From positions 12,580 through 76,579 of the forward strand of contig NZ_JBHMFS010000022.1 of NCBI RefSeq assembly GCF_051433165.1: a DNA stretch of 64,000 nt, given 5' to 3'. The position numbers were made by a program, and so were the translations under genes. Below are positions 31,729 to 39,755 of the stretch, in pieces. Position 1 is the stretch's first letter. The number at the start of each line of letters is the position of its first letter. Under the pieces are notes generated by a model that saw only the letters and a list, made by a program, of their open reading frames with translations, was not told the DNA's origin and did not search any database. Source of the DNA: Falsiroseomonas sp051433165. Its GTDB lineage: Bacteria > Pseudomonadota > Alphaproteobacteria > Acetobacterales > Acetobacteraceae.

Positions 31729-34088
31729 CCATCGAGCCGGCGCAGAAGAACCGGTTCCTGCCCGAGCAGGCCAATCTATCCCGTGGCCACTGCGCCCATT
31801 GCGGCACGGCGCTGGCACCGGGGCTGGGTGCCTTCTGCTGCACCGGTTGCAGCGGTGCCCATGCGCTGGTGCGTGGGCTGGGTCTGGATGCCTTCTACCG
31901 TCGGCAGGAAACTGCCGCCGGCACCCTGCGGCCGCCCGAGGCGCCGCCCAGCTTCGACGCCGCCACTCTTGCGACCGCGGAGGCGGATGGCACGCACCGG
32001 CTGGAGTTGATGGTCAGCGGGCTGACCTGCGGCGCCTGCGTCTGGCTGGTCGAACAGGCCCTGGCGGCGGAGCCGGATGTGCTGCGTGCCCGCGCCAGTC
32101 TCTCCGCGCGCCGATTGGCCATCACCTGGCGGGGCGGCGCGGATCGCGCGCGCGACCTGGCCGCGCTGGTGGCCCGGCTCGGCTTCCGCGTCGCCCCCTG
32201 GTCCCCCGCCTGCCTGCGCGCCACGGAGGATGCCGAGGGCCAGGCACTGCTGCGGGCGCTGGGCATCGCCGCCTTCGGCTCGATGAATGTGATGCTGGTT
32301 TCGGTCGCCGTCTGGGTCGGCGGCGACATGGGTGAGCACACGCGCGCGCTGATGCATTGGCTCGCCGCGCTGATCGGCCTGCCCACCGTGCTGGTCGGCG
32401 GCATGCCCTTCTACAAATCGGCCTGGCGGGCGCTGCATGCAGGCCGGGCGAATATGGACCTGGCCGTGTCGCTCGGCGTCATCGCCACCACGGTGATGAG
32501 CCTGAGCGAGGTGTTTCGCAACGGCCCCTATACCTGGTTCGACAGCGCCACCATGCTGCTGACCCTGTTGCTGGCCGGCCGGGTGCTGGATCGCGGCATG
32601 CGGCGGCGGGCGCGGCAGGCGGTGGCGGAACTGCTGGCGTTGCAGGATGGCTCGGTCGCCTTGATCTGCGCCGATGGCACGACCCGCGCCGTGCCGGCCG
32701 AGAGCATTCGCGCCGGCGACATGGTGCTGATCGCCTCGGGCGATCGGCTGCGGCTGGATGGCGTGGCGGCGGAGGAGGTGGTGCTCGACCTCGGCGCAAC
32801 CACGGGCGAATCGGTGCCGCGGCAGGTGCCGGCCGGCGAGGCGCTGGCGGCCGGTTCTGTGAATATGGGACCGGGCTTCCAGATGCGGGTGGCCGCGGCG
32901 GTGCGCGACGGGTCCCTGGCCGCGCTGGGCCGCCTGCTGGAACGGGCGGAGCAGGGGCGTGGGCGCTTCGTCTCCATCGCCGACCGTGCAGCGCGCTACT
33001 ATGTACCGGTCGTGCATGTGGTTGCCGCGGCGACCTTCCTTGGCTGGTGGTTCGGCGTCGGCGTCACGTGGCAGGAGGCGTTGGTGCCTGCCGTGGCCGC
33101 GCTGATCGTGACCTGCCCCTGCGGCCTGGCAATCGCGGTGCCCGCCGTGCAGGTGGCCGCCGTTGGCGCGCTGTTCCGCCGCGGTGTTCTGGTGGCATCC
33201 CCCACGGCGCTCGAGCGGCTGGCAAGCGCCGACCACGCTGTTCTCGACAAGACCGGCACGCTGTCCGAGGGTCATCCGGAGTTGTTGCCGGACGCGGCCA
33301 GGGCGCCCGAGACCCTGCGGCTGGCGACTTCCCTGGCGCGAGCCAGTCGGCACCCGCTGTCCCAGGCGCTGGTCCGCGCCTGCCCGGAGGCGCCGGCGCT
33401 GGATGCGGTCATCGAGGTGCGGGGCTTTGGCCTGCAGCGCGGCGACCTGCTGCTCGGCAGCGCCGCCTTCTGCGGCGTGGCGGAGGCGCCCGATTCCGGC
33501 ATGAGCCTGTATCTTCGCCAGCCCGGCGAAGCCCCGATCCTCTTCCGCTTCAGTGACCGTCTGCGCGCGGATGCGGCGGAGGTTGTCGCGGCATTGCAGG
33601 CCCAGGGGCTGGAGACGGAATTGCTGTCCGGCGACGCCCTGGCAGCGGTGGAGGAAGCGGCCGTCGCAACCGGCATCGGCCCCTGGCAGGCGCGGGCGAC
33701 GCCGGCGGACAAGGCCGCGCGGATCGGTGCGCTGCGGGCGGCGGGGGCCCGGCCGCTGATGATCGGCGACGGCATCAATGATGCGGCCGCGCTCGCCATG
33801 GCGCATGTCTCGGCAAGCCCGGCCAACGGCACCGACATCGCCCAGGCGGCGTCGGACATCGTGCTACGGGGCAATGGCCTGGCGGCGCTGCCATACGCTA
33901 TTGCGGTGGCACGGCGGGCGCAGAGGCTGGCGCTGCAGAACATCAGCTTCAGCCTGATCTACAATGTGGTCGCGGTTCCGGCCGCGGTGCTGGGTTTCGT
34001 CACGCCGCTGATCGCGGCGCTGGTGATGGCCAGCAGTTCCATCATCGTGATCCTGAACGCTCTGCGTGCCGGGAAGGAGATGGCCTGA
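31725..34088 (+). CDS. ccoI: Copper-exporting P1B-type ATPase for cbb3 assembly (CcoI/FixI)
   Basis: A predicted 787-residue P-type ATPase starting at a GTG that overlaps the ccoH stop (GTGA). The N-terminus has the FixI-specific cysteine-rich stretch with HCAHCGTAL and FCCTGCSGAH, then an HMA domain with GLTCGACVWLVEQAL. Membrane helices carry CPCGLAIAVP (ion site), and the catalytic motifs are DKTGTL and GDGINDAAALA. It moves copper across the inner membrane for insertion into the oxidase. A GTG start with low spacing implies coupling to ccoH translation. Confidence 0.96.
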   Translation: MTIEPAQKNRFLPEQANLSRGHCAHCGTALAPGLGAFCCTGCSGAHALVRGLGLDAFYRRQETAAGTLRPPEAPPSFDAATLATAEADGTHRLELMVSGLTCGACVWLVEQALAAEPDVLRARASLSARRLAITWRGGADRARDLAALVARLGFRVAPWSPACLRATEDAEGQALLRALGIAAFGSMNVMLVSVAVWVGGDMGEHTRALMHWLAALIGLPTVLVGGMPFYKSAWRALHAGRANMDLAVSLGVIATTVMSLSEVFRNGPYTWFDSATMLLTLLLAGRVLDRGMRRRARQAVAELLALQDGSVALICADGTTRAVPAESIRAGDMVLIASGDRLRLDGVAAEEVVLDLGATTGESVPRQVPAGEALAAGSVNMGPGFQMRVAAAVRDGSLAALGRLLERAEQGRGRFVSIADRAARYYVPVVHVVAAATFLGWWFGVGVTWQEALVPAVAALIVTCPCGLAIAVPAVQVAAVGALFRRGVLVASPTALERLASADHAVLDKTGTLSEGHPELLPDAARAPETLRLATSLARASRHPLSQALVRACPEAPALDAVIEVRGFGLQRGDLLLGSAAFCGVAEAPDSGMSLYLRQPGEAPILFRFSDRLRADAAEVVAALQAQGLETELLSGDALAAVEEAAVATGIGPWQARATPADKAARIGALRAAGARPLMIGDGINDAAALAMAHVSASPANGTDIAQAASDIVLRGNGLAALPYAIAVARRAQRLALQNISFSLIYNVVAVPAAVLGFVTPLIAALVMASSSIIVILNALRAGKEMA

Positions 34089-34249
34089 TGAATGCCCTTG
34101 TTGTGCTGGTTCCGATGGCGCTGTTCCTCGGGCTTCTGGGCCTGGCGCTGTTCCTCTGGACCCTGCGATCGCGCCAGTACGAAGATCTCGATGGCGCCGC
34201 ATCCCGCATCCTGTTCGACGACCTGCCTAAGAAGGATTTGCCGAAATGA
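34088..34249 (+). CDS. ccoS: cbb3 oxidase maturation protein CcoS
   Basis: A 53-residue protein, start ATG at 34088 overlapping the ccoI stop by one base. It has one N-terminal membrane helix (LVVLVPMALFLGLLGLALFLW) followed by RSRQYEDLDGAASRILFDD, the family signature (QYEDL...A.RIL.DD). CcoS is needed for haem/copper insertion into cbb3 oxidase. It is the last recognised gene of the ccoNOQPGHIS operon. Confidence 0.93.
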   Translation: MNALVVLVPMALFLGLLGLALFLWTLRSRQYEDLDGAASRILFDDLPKKDLPK

Positions 34250-34422
34250 TCTACTTCACGGCCCTCTCCGCCATCATCGCCCTCATCGGCCTCGTCGCGG
34301 CGGCGGCGGCGCAGGAGACGAGCCTGTTCCTGTTCGGGCTGGCGCTGTTCGCCTTCGGGGTGCTGTTCGCCCTGCTTCAGGTGAAGCACCATTTCGATGC
34401 GCAGGATGCGGCGCGGCACTGA
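34246..34422 (+). CDS. 58-residue two-helix membrane protein at the end of the cbb3 operon, function unknown
   Basis: A small frame starting at ATG 34246, which overlaps the ccoS stop by four bases (ATGA). The product has two hydrophobic helices (MIYFTALSAIIALIGLVAAA, then a Phe/Leu-rich helix) and a short tail ending HHFDAQDAARH. The overlap, strand and membrane nature indicate it is translated with ccoS. I do not recognise the family. A role as an extra small oxidase subunit or assembly factor is inference from position only. Confidence 0.6.
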   Translation: MIYFTALSAIIALIGLVAAAAAQETSLFLFGLALFAFGVLFALLQVKHHFDAQDAARH

Positions 34423-34458
34423 GCGCGGTTTGTACCGGCGCCGGTGACGCTTCCTGCT

Positions 34459-34686
34459 TCAGAGGCGGCGCAGGCGGTCGCGCAGCAGGCGTTCACGGCC
34501 CTGCGTGCCGCCGACTGCCGGCTTGATCAGGTCGTCGTCGTCGCCCCTCGCCCGCTTGCCGGGCACCTCAGGCGGGCCAGGTGCCGCCTGGTCGGGATGA
34601 TGGGCGCAGCAGAATTCGGAAACGCTCCCTTGTGCAACCGGGCCATACTTTCCAAGGTCTGGAACTTGCTGCGGGAGAGTTTGCAT
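34459..34686 (-). CDS. Possible small protein on the minus strand, uncertain
   Basis: A minus-strand frame of up to 75 residues fills the 262-base gap between the cbb3 operon and the ferredoxin oxidoreductase gene. Its last ~45 codons (after FCCAHHPDQ) have GC-rich third positions and a charged, protein-like composition including GDDDDLIKP and ERLLRDRLRRL. The first ~30 codons look non-coding, and the ATG at 34686 overlaps the divergent gene start. I recognise no family. It may be a short real gene with another start, or noise. Confidence 0.3.
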   Translation of the reverse strand: MQTLPQQVPDLGKYGPVAQGSVSEFCCAHHPDQAAPGPPEVPGKRARGDDDDLIKPAVGGTQGRERLLRDRLRRL

Positions 34687-37600
34687 GGGCAGCCTGAAGC
34701 GCCCGGACGCCAGCCTGGAAGATCGTTGGAACCTGGCTGGGGAGCCGGTGGTGCTAACCGGCATCCAGGCGCTGGTCCGCCTGCCGCTGCTGCGGCGGCA
34801 GATGGATCAGGCACTCGGCTGGAATACCGCCGGCTACATCAGCGGCTACCGCGGCTCGCCACTCGGTGGCTATGACCTGGAGCTGGCCCGGCAGGCGGCC
34901 CGGCTGAAGGACTCGCACATCGTCTTTCAGCCCGGGTTGAACGAGGACCTGGCGGCGACCGCCATCTGGGGAACGCAGCAGCTCGGCCTCTCGCCCGGCG
35001 CCCGCTATGATGGGGTGTTCGGAATCTGGTACGGCAAGGGGCCGGGGCTGGATCGCAGCGGGGATGCGCTGCGCCATGCGAATTCGGCCGGCACGGCCGC
35101 GCTGGGCGGCGTGCTGGCGCTGTCCGGCGACGATCCTTCCGCGAAATCCTCCACCGTTACCTCGGGCTGCGAGTTCAGCTTCCAGGACCTTGAGATCCCG
35201 CTGCTCGACCCAGGCGAGGTGGCGGAGGTGCTGGAGTTCGGGCTGAAGGGCATCGCGCTGTCCCGCTTCGCCGGCACCTGGACCGGGCTGAAATGCGTGG
35301 CCGAGACCATGGATGCCAGCCAGACGCTTCGCATCGATGTGGCGCGCTACGCGACGCAACTGCCCGATGACGTGGTGCTGCCGCCGGATGGCCTGTCGAT
35401 CCGCCTGCCGGATGCTGCCTTGGCGCAGGAAAGACGCCTGCGGCAGTACAAGCTGCCCGCCGTGCTGGCCTTCGCACGCGCCAATGGCTTCGACCGCATC
35501 GTGATGGACAGCCCGCAGGCGCGGCTGGGCATTGCGGTGCGCGGCAAGGCTTTCGCAACGCTGCGCCAGGTGCTCGCCGAATGCGGCATCACGCCGGAGA
35601 TGGCCCGGTGGCACGGGCTGCGGGTGTGGAAAGTGGGCCTGGCCTGGCCGCTGGATGCGCTGGGCGCTCGCGCTTTCGCCCATGGGCTCGAAGAAATCCT
35701 GGTGGTCGAGGATCGCCGCGCCTTCCTGGAGACCCAGCTGCGCGATGCACTGTATGGCACGGCGCGGCCGCCCCGTATCCTCGGCAAGCGGGATGCCGCC
35801 GGCGCGCCGCTGCTTCCGGATGTGGCGGAGCTGGATGCCGCGCAGATTCTGCGCGCCCTGGCGCCGCTGCTGCCGGAAGCGTTGCGGAGTGAGGCGCTGT
35901 CTGCCCGGCTGCGGGAATTGCAGGAACTGGACAGCCTTGCGGCGGAACCGCTGGCCGCGCGCGACCCCTTTTTCTGCCCCGGTTGCCCGCACAACACCTC
36001 CACCCGAATCCCGGAAGGATCGCGCGCGCTGGCCGGCATCGGCTGCCACTGGCTGGTGACAAAGATGCCGGAGCGGGACAGCCTGCCCTTCACGCAGATG
36101 GGCGGGGAGGGGGCGGGCTGGCTGGGCCAGATGGCCTTCACCGATACGCCGCACATCTTCGCCAATATCGGCGACGGCACCTGGGCGCATTCCGGCAGCC
36201 TGGCGCTGCGCGCGGCGGTGGCGGCCCGGGCCAACATCACCTTCAAGGTGCTGGTCAATTCGGCCGTTGCCATGACCGGTGGGCAGCATGTCGAGGGTGA
36301 GTTCACCGTGCCGCGCATTGCCGCCCAGCTCCGTGCAGAGGGTGTGGAGCGGATCGAGATCGTGGCCGACGACCCGGACCGGCATCGTGGCGACCCGATG
36401 CTGCCCGGCGGAGTGGGCTTCCACCACCGCAGCGCGCTGGACCAGGTGCAGCGCAGCCTGCGCGAACATCCAGGCGTCACCGGCCTGATCTACGACCAGG
36501 AATGCGCCACCGAACGCCGCCGCAAGCGCAAGCGCGGTACGGCGGCGCGGGCCGAACGGCGCGCCATGATCAATCCGCGAATCTGCGAGGATTGCGGCGA
36601 ATGCTCCCGCGTCTCGAACTGCATCGCGGTGGAGCCGCTGGCCACGCCCTGGGGCCGGAAGCGCCGCATCGACCAATCCGCCTGCAACCAGGACCTGTCC
36701 TGCGTCGAGGCCTTCTGCCCCTCCTTCGTCACCCTGGTCGGCGCGGAGCCGGCGCAACCCAGGCCGGTGGCGGTGCCGGGCGCCGAACTTCCGGATCCCA
36801 CCCCGCCGGCACTGGTCGATGGCACTGCCTGGAACATCATGGTGGCCGGCGTTGGCGGGCAGGGCGTGACGGCGGTGGGCGCCATCCTGGCGATGGCGGC
36901 GCATCTGGATGGCCGCCCCTCCCGCTCCGTCGATACGCTGGGATTTGCGCAGAAGGGGGGCGGCGTCTTCGTACAGCTCCGCATCGGCGCCGCGGGCACG
37001 GATGAGTCGAGCATTCCCGCGCCGCGAATCGGTGCCGGCCAGGTGGATCTGCTGCTAGCCTCGGACATGGTGGTGGCGCATGGGCGCGGCGCGCGGCCGA
37101 TGCTGGGGCCGGGCCGGACTGCGGCGGTGGTGAATGCGGAGATGTCACCCACGGCGCTGTTCGTGCGGGACCCTTCGACGCAGTATGCGCCGGAGGCGAT
37201 GCTGGCCAACCTCGCGGCCGTCTGCCGCGACCTGGTCGCGGTGCCCGCGGCCACCGAGGTGGTGGCGGCGCTGGGCGATGCGATCTTCCTCAACATCTGG
37301 CTGATGGGGCTGGCCTTTCAGCGCGGCCTGCTGCCGATCAGTGCGGAGGCGCTGCGCCAGGCGATCACGCTGAATGGCGCGCAGGTGGAGCGCAATCTGG
37401 CCGCCTTCGCGCTCGGCCGGCAGGCGGCCCTGGCGGATCGGCGTGCACAGCCGGCGCAGGCGGAAAGCCTGGATGCACTAATCGCCCGCTGCGTGGACGA
37501 CCTCACCGGCTACCAGAATGCCCGCTACGCCCGGCGCTACGTGGATTTCGTGGCGGTGGTGCGGAAGGCGGAGCAGGCGGCGCTGCCGGGGGCGCAGCGC

Positions 37601-38119
37601 TTGGCCGCCGCCGTGGCCGTGCAGCTGCACCGGCTGATGGCGTTCAAGGACGAATACGAGGTCGCGCGCCTGCACAGCCTGCCGGAATGGCGCGCCAGCC
37701 TGGCCGCCAGCTTCGCCGGCGCGCCACGCATCGAGCTGAACCTGGCGCCACCGTTGCTGTCACCGATGGACCCCGCGACGAAGCTGCCGCGCAAGCGCCG
37801 CTTCGGGCCCTGGATGCTGCGGGCCATGGGGCTGCTGCGGCATGGCAAGGCGCTGCGCTTCACGCCACTCGATCCCTTCGGCCGCACCGAGGAGCGGCGC
37901 ATGGAGCGTGCCTTGGTTGAAGAATACCGCGGGACGATCGAGGCGCTGCTGCCGCGCCTCGGTGCCGGCAATCACGCCGCGATCTGCGAATGGGCGGAAG
38001 CCGCCGCCGGCATCAAGGGGTTCGGTCCGATCAAGGCGCGAAACCTGGCGACCGTGCGGCAGCGCTGGCAGGAGATCACGGCGCGCCTGTCATCGGGGGG
38101 ACCGGATGCTGTCCCCTGA
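34685..38119 (+). CDS. Indolepyruvate ferredoxin oxidoreductase family protein (fused alpha-gamma type)
   Basis: A predicted 1,144-residue thiamine-diphosphate enzyme that oxidatively decarboxylates aryl or branched 2-oxoacids to acyl-CoA with ferredoxin as acceptor. The order is: N-terminal pyrimidine-binding part (TGIQALVRLPL, GYRGSPLGGYD), FFCPGCPHNTST, the diphosphate-binding region (GDGTWAHSGSLALRAA with later Asn), a [4Fe-4S] motif CEDCGECSRVSNC, and the gamma-type domain with VAGVGGQGVTAVGAIL, followed by ~350 residues of the extra C-terminal region found in these long fusions. GGGAGAG precedes the ATG. The last 14 bases overlap the acyl-CoA dehydrogenase gene, whose product could act on the acyl-CoA formed. 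Confidence 0.92.
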   Translation: MGSLKRPDASLEDRWNLAGEPVVLTGIQALVRLPLLRRQMDQALGWNTAGYISGYRGSPLGGYDLELARQAARLKDSHIVFQPGLNEDLAATAIWGTQQLGLSPGARYDGVFGIWYGKGPGLDRSGDALRHANSAGTAALGGVLALSGDDPSAKSSTVTSGCEFSFQDLEIPLLDPGEVAEVLEFGLKGIALSRFAGTWTGLKCVAETMDASQTLRIDVARYATQLPDDVVLPPDGLSIRLPDAALAQERRLRQYKLPAVLAFARANGFDRIVMDSPQARLGIAVRGKAFATLRQVLAECGITPEMARWHGLRVWKVGLAWPLDALGARAFAHGLEEILVVEDRRAFLETQLRDALYGTARPPRILGKRDAAGAPLLPDVAELDAAQILRALAPLLPEALRSEALSARLRELQELDSLAAEPLAARDPFFCPGCPHNTSTRIPEGSRALAGIGCHWLVTKMPERDSLPFTQMGGEGAGWLGQMAFTDTPHIFANIGDGTWAHSGSLALRAAVAARANITFKVLVNSAVAMTGGQHVEGEFTVPRIAAQLRAEGVERIEIVADDPDRHRGDPMLPGGVGFHHRSALDQVQRSLREHPGVTGLIYDQECATERRRKRKRGTAARAERRAMINPRICEDCGECSRVSNCIAVEPLATPWGRKRRIDQSACNQDLSCVEAFCPSFVTLVGAEPAQPRPVAVPGAELPDPTPPALVDGTAWNIMVAGVGGQGVTAVGAILAMAAHLDGRPSRSVDTLGFAQKGGGVFVQLRIGAAGTDESSIPAPRIGAGQVDLLLASDMVVAHGRGARPMLGPGRTAAVVNAEMSPTALFVRDPSTQYAPEAMLANLAAVCRDLVAVPAATEVVAALGDAIFLNIWLMGLAFQRGLLPISAEALRQAITLNGAQVERNLAAFALGRQAALADRRAQPAQAESLDALIARCVDDLTGYQNARYARRYVDFVAVVRKAEQAALPGAQRLAAAVAVQLHRLMAFKDEYEVARLHSLPEWRASLAASFAGAPRIELNLAPPLLSPMDPATKLPRKRRFGPWMLRAMGLLRHGKALRFTPLDPFGRTEERRMERALVEEYRGTIEALLPRLGAGNHAAICEWAEAAAGIKGFGPIKARNLATVRQRWQEITARLSSGGPDAVP

Positions 38120-39263
38120 CGCTGCCAAGTTCGAACTGCCCGAGGCGACGCGCGCGTTGCGCGAAACCGCGCTGGCCTTCGCGCGCGAACGCCTGGCGCC
38201 GCAGGCGCTCGATTGGGATGCGCGCCGGCATTTTCCGGTCGATGTCCTGCGTGAAGCCGCCGGCCTCGGCATGGCGGCGCTTTATGTGCGGGAGGAAAGC
38301 GGCGGCGCCGGCCTCACGCGGCTCGATGCCGCCGTAGTGTTCGAAGCGCTCGCGACCGGTTGCCCGACGATCTCCGCCTTCCTGTCCATCCACAACATGG
38401 TCGCCTGGATGGTGGACCGCTACGGCACGCCCTCGCAGCGCGCGGCGTGGCTGCCGCGGCTGATCCCGATGGAGGCGATCGCCAGCTATTGCCTGACCGA
38501 GCCCGGGGCCGGCAGCGATGCTGCCGCACTGACAACCCGCGCGACGCGCGACAATGCGGGCTACGTGCTGGATGGGGTCAAGCAGTTCATCAGTGGCGCC
38601 GGTGTGTCCGACCTGTATCTGACCATGGTCCGAACTGGTGGGCCGGGGGCTGCGGGCATTTCCGCCTTGCTGGTGCCGCGTGAGACACCCGGCCTCGGCT
38701 TCGGCCCGAATGAGCGGAAAATGGGCTGGAATGCGCAGCCGACCCGGCAGGTGATCTTCGAGGCGGCGCAGGTCCCGGCGGAGGCGCTGCTCGGGGCGGA
38801 GGGTGAGGGCTTCCGCATCGCGATGAGCGGCCTGGATGGCGGGCGGCTCAACATCGGCGCCTGCAGCCTCGGCGGCGCCCAGGCGGCGCTGGAGACCGCC
38901 ATCGCCCATGTCAAAGACCGCCGGGCCTTCTGCAGTGCGGTGGCGGATTTCCAGGCCACCCGGTTCCGTCTGGCGGATATGGCGACGGAGCTGGAGGCGG
39001 CGCGAACCCTGCTGTGGCGGGCCTGCGCCAAGCTCGATTCCGGCGCGCCGGACGCCACCGCCTTCTGCGCCATGGCCAAGCGCTTCGCCACCGATACCGG
39101 ATCCCACGTGGCAGATGAGGCGCTGCAGCTTCTCGGCGGCTATGGCTACCTGGCGGACTATGGGATCGAGAAGATCGTGCGCGACCTGCGCGTGCACCGA
39201 ATCCTGGAGGGGACCAACGAGATCATGCGCGTAATCATCGCGCGGCAGTTGCTCGGGCGCTGA
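38106..39263 (+). CDS. Acyl-CoA dehydrogenase (isobutyryl/short-chain type)
   Basis: A predicted 385-residue FAD enzyme that introduces a double bond into an acyl-CoA. SYCLTEPGAGSDAAAL (flavin loop), FISGAGVSD, GGYGYLADYGIEKIVRDLR and HRILEGTNEIMR are family motifs; the Glu in LEGTNE fits the catalytic base position of short-chain and isobutyryl-CoA dehydrogenases. The start overlaps the end of the oxidoreductase gene by 14 bases, with GGGGGA just upstream. With that neighbour, a path from branched 2-oxoacid to acyl-CoA to enoyl-CoA (as in valine breakdown) is a reasonable inference. Confidence 0.92.
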   Translation: MLSPDAAKFELPEATRALRETALAFARERLAPQALDWDARRHFPVDVLREAAGLGMAALYVREESGGAGLTRLDAAVVFEALATGCPTISAFLSIHNMVAWMVDRYGTPSQRAAWLPRLIPMEAIASYCLTEPGAGSDAAALTTRATRDNAGYVLDGVKQFISGAGVSDLYLTMVRTGGPGAAGISALLVPRETPGLGFGPNERKMGWNAQPTRQVIFEAAQVPAEALLGAEGEGFRIAMSGLDGGRLNIGACSLGGAQAALETAIAHVKDRRAFCSAVADFQATRFRLADMATELEAARTLLWRACAKLDSGAPDATAFCAMAKRFATDTGSHVADEALQLLGGYGYLADYGIEKIVRDLRVHRILEGTNEIMRVIIARQLLGR

Positions 39264-39319
39264 GGATGCACCCCAGAATGGGGGCGACGACGCCACCGCC
39301 GGCGGGATAGAGTGCCGCC

Positions 39320-39670
39320 ATGCGACGCGCCACCCCGATATTCCTTCTCGCCTGTCTGCACGCCCTGCTTCTGCCCGCCGCTGCGGTCCAGGCGCAGACT
39401 TTGCAGAGCCTGGTCGTGGGCGCGGATGTGACCGTGGCCATCCCCCCGCGTGGTGCGGCGGCGTTACCGCCCCAGCCTCGGCCAGCTGCCGCGCCGGCGG
39501 CGGTTCCATTGCCGGTTGCCGACACCGGCTTCACCGCTGGTGGTGGGGCGGGCTTTGGGTTGGCGGCCGGTCCCTTGCCCCTGCTGCTGCCTCTCGCGGC
39601 CGCCTTGGCGTTGGGCGGCGGGCTGCCCGGCTCGGGTGGCTCCGGCAGCGCACCGGCCACGACGCGGTAG
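39320..39670 (+). CDS. Hypothetical exported protein, proline/alanine-rich
   Basis: A predicted 116-residue protein that I do not recognise. A clear signal peptide (MRRATPIFLLACLHALLLPA, cleavage near AQA) is followed by QTLQSLVVGADVTVAIPPRG, a Pro/Ala-rich linker, and a hydrophobic stretch near residues 75-100 before a short Gly/Ser tail. It might be a small envelope protein anchored at its C-terminus. It lies alone between the acyl-CoA dehydrogenase and the peptidase gene. Confidence 0.6.
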   Translation: MRRATPIFLLACLHALLLPAAAVQAQTLQSLVVGADVTVAIPPRGAAALPPQPRPAAAPAAVPLPVADTGFTAGGGAGFGLAAGPLPLLLPLAAALALGGGLPGSGGSGSAPATTR

Positions 39671-39755
39671 AGCAAGGCTCGCCGGGCCGCGGTTGGACAG
39701 GCCTGGACGGCTGCGCCATCTTCCCCCGAATAGTGAACGGGGGATCGTTGACAGT

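Noticed and set aside
31776..33806. A 676-codon open frame antisense to ccoI
   Set aside because: It lies entirely within the well-supported copper ATPase gene; its product is His/Gln/Arg-rich with no domain, as expected for a shadow frame in high-GC DNA.
34434..34445. 12-bp palindrome ACCGGCGCCGGT after the cbb3 operon, considered as a terminator
   Set aside because: It has no loop and no U-tract, and GC palindromes of this kind are frequent in this genome.
34754..36904. A 716-codon open frame antisense to the ferredoxin oxidoreductase gene
   Set aside because: It mirrors the codon structure of the real gene, has low-complexity composition, no recognised motif and no ribosome site.
39748..39753. 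TTGACA just before the M20 peptidase start, considered as a -35 element
   Set aside because: It lies 3 bases before the start codon and no -10 element follows at 16-18 bases.
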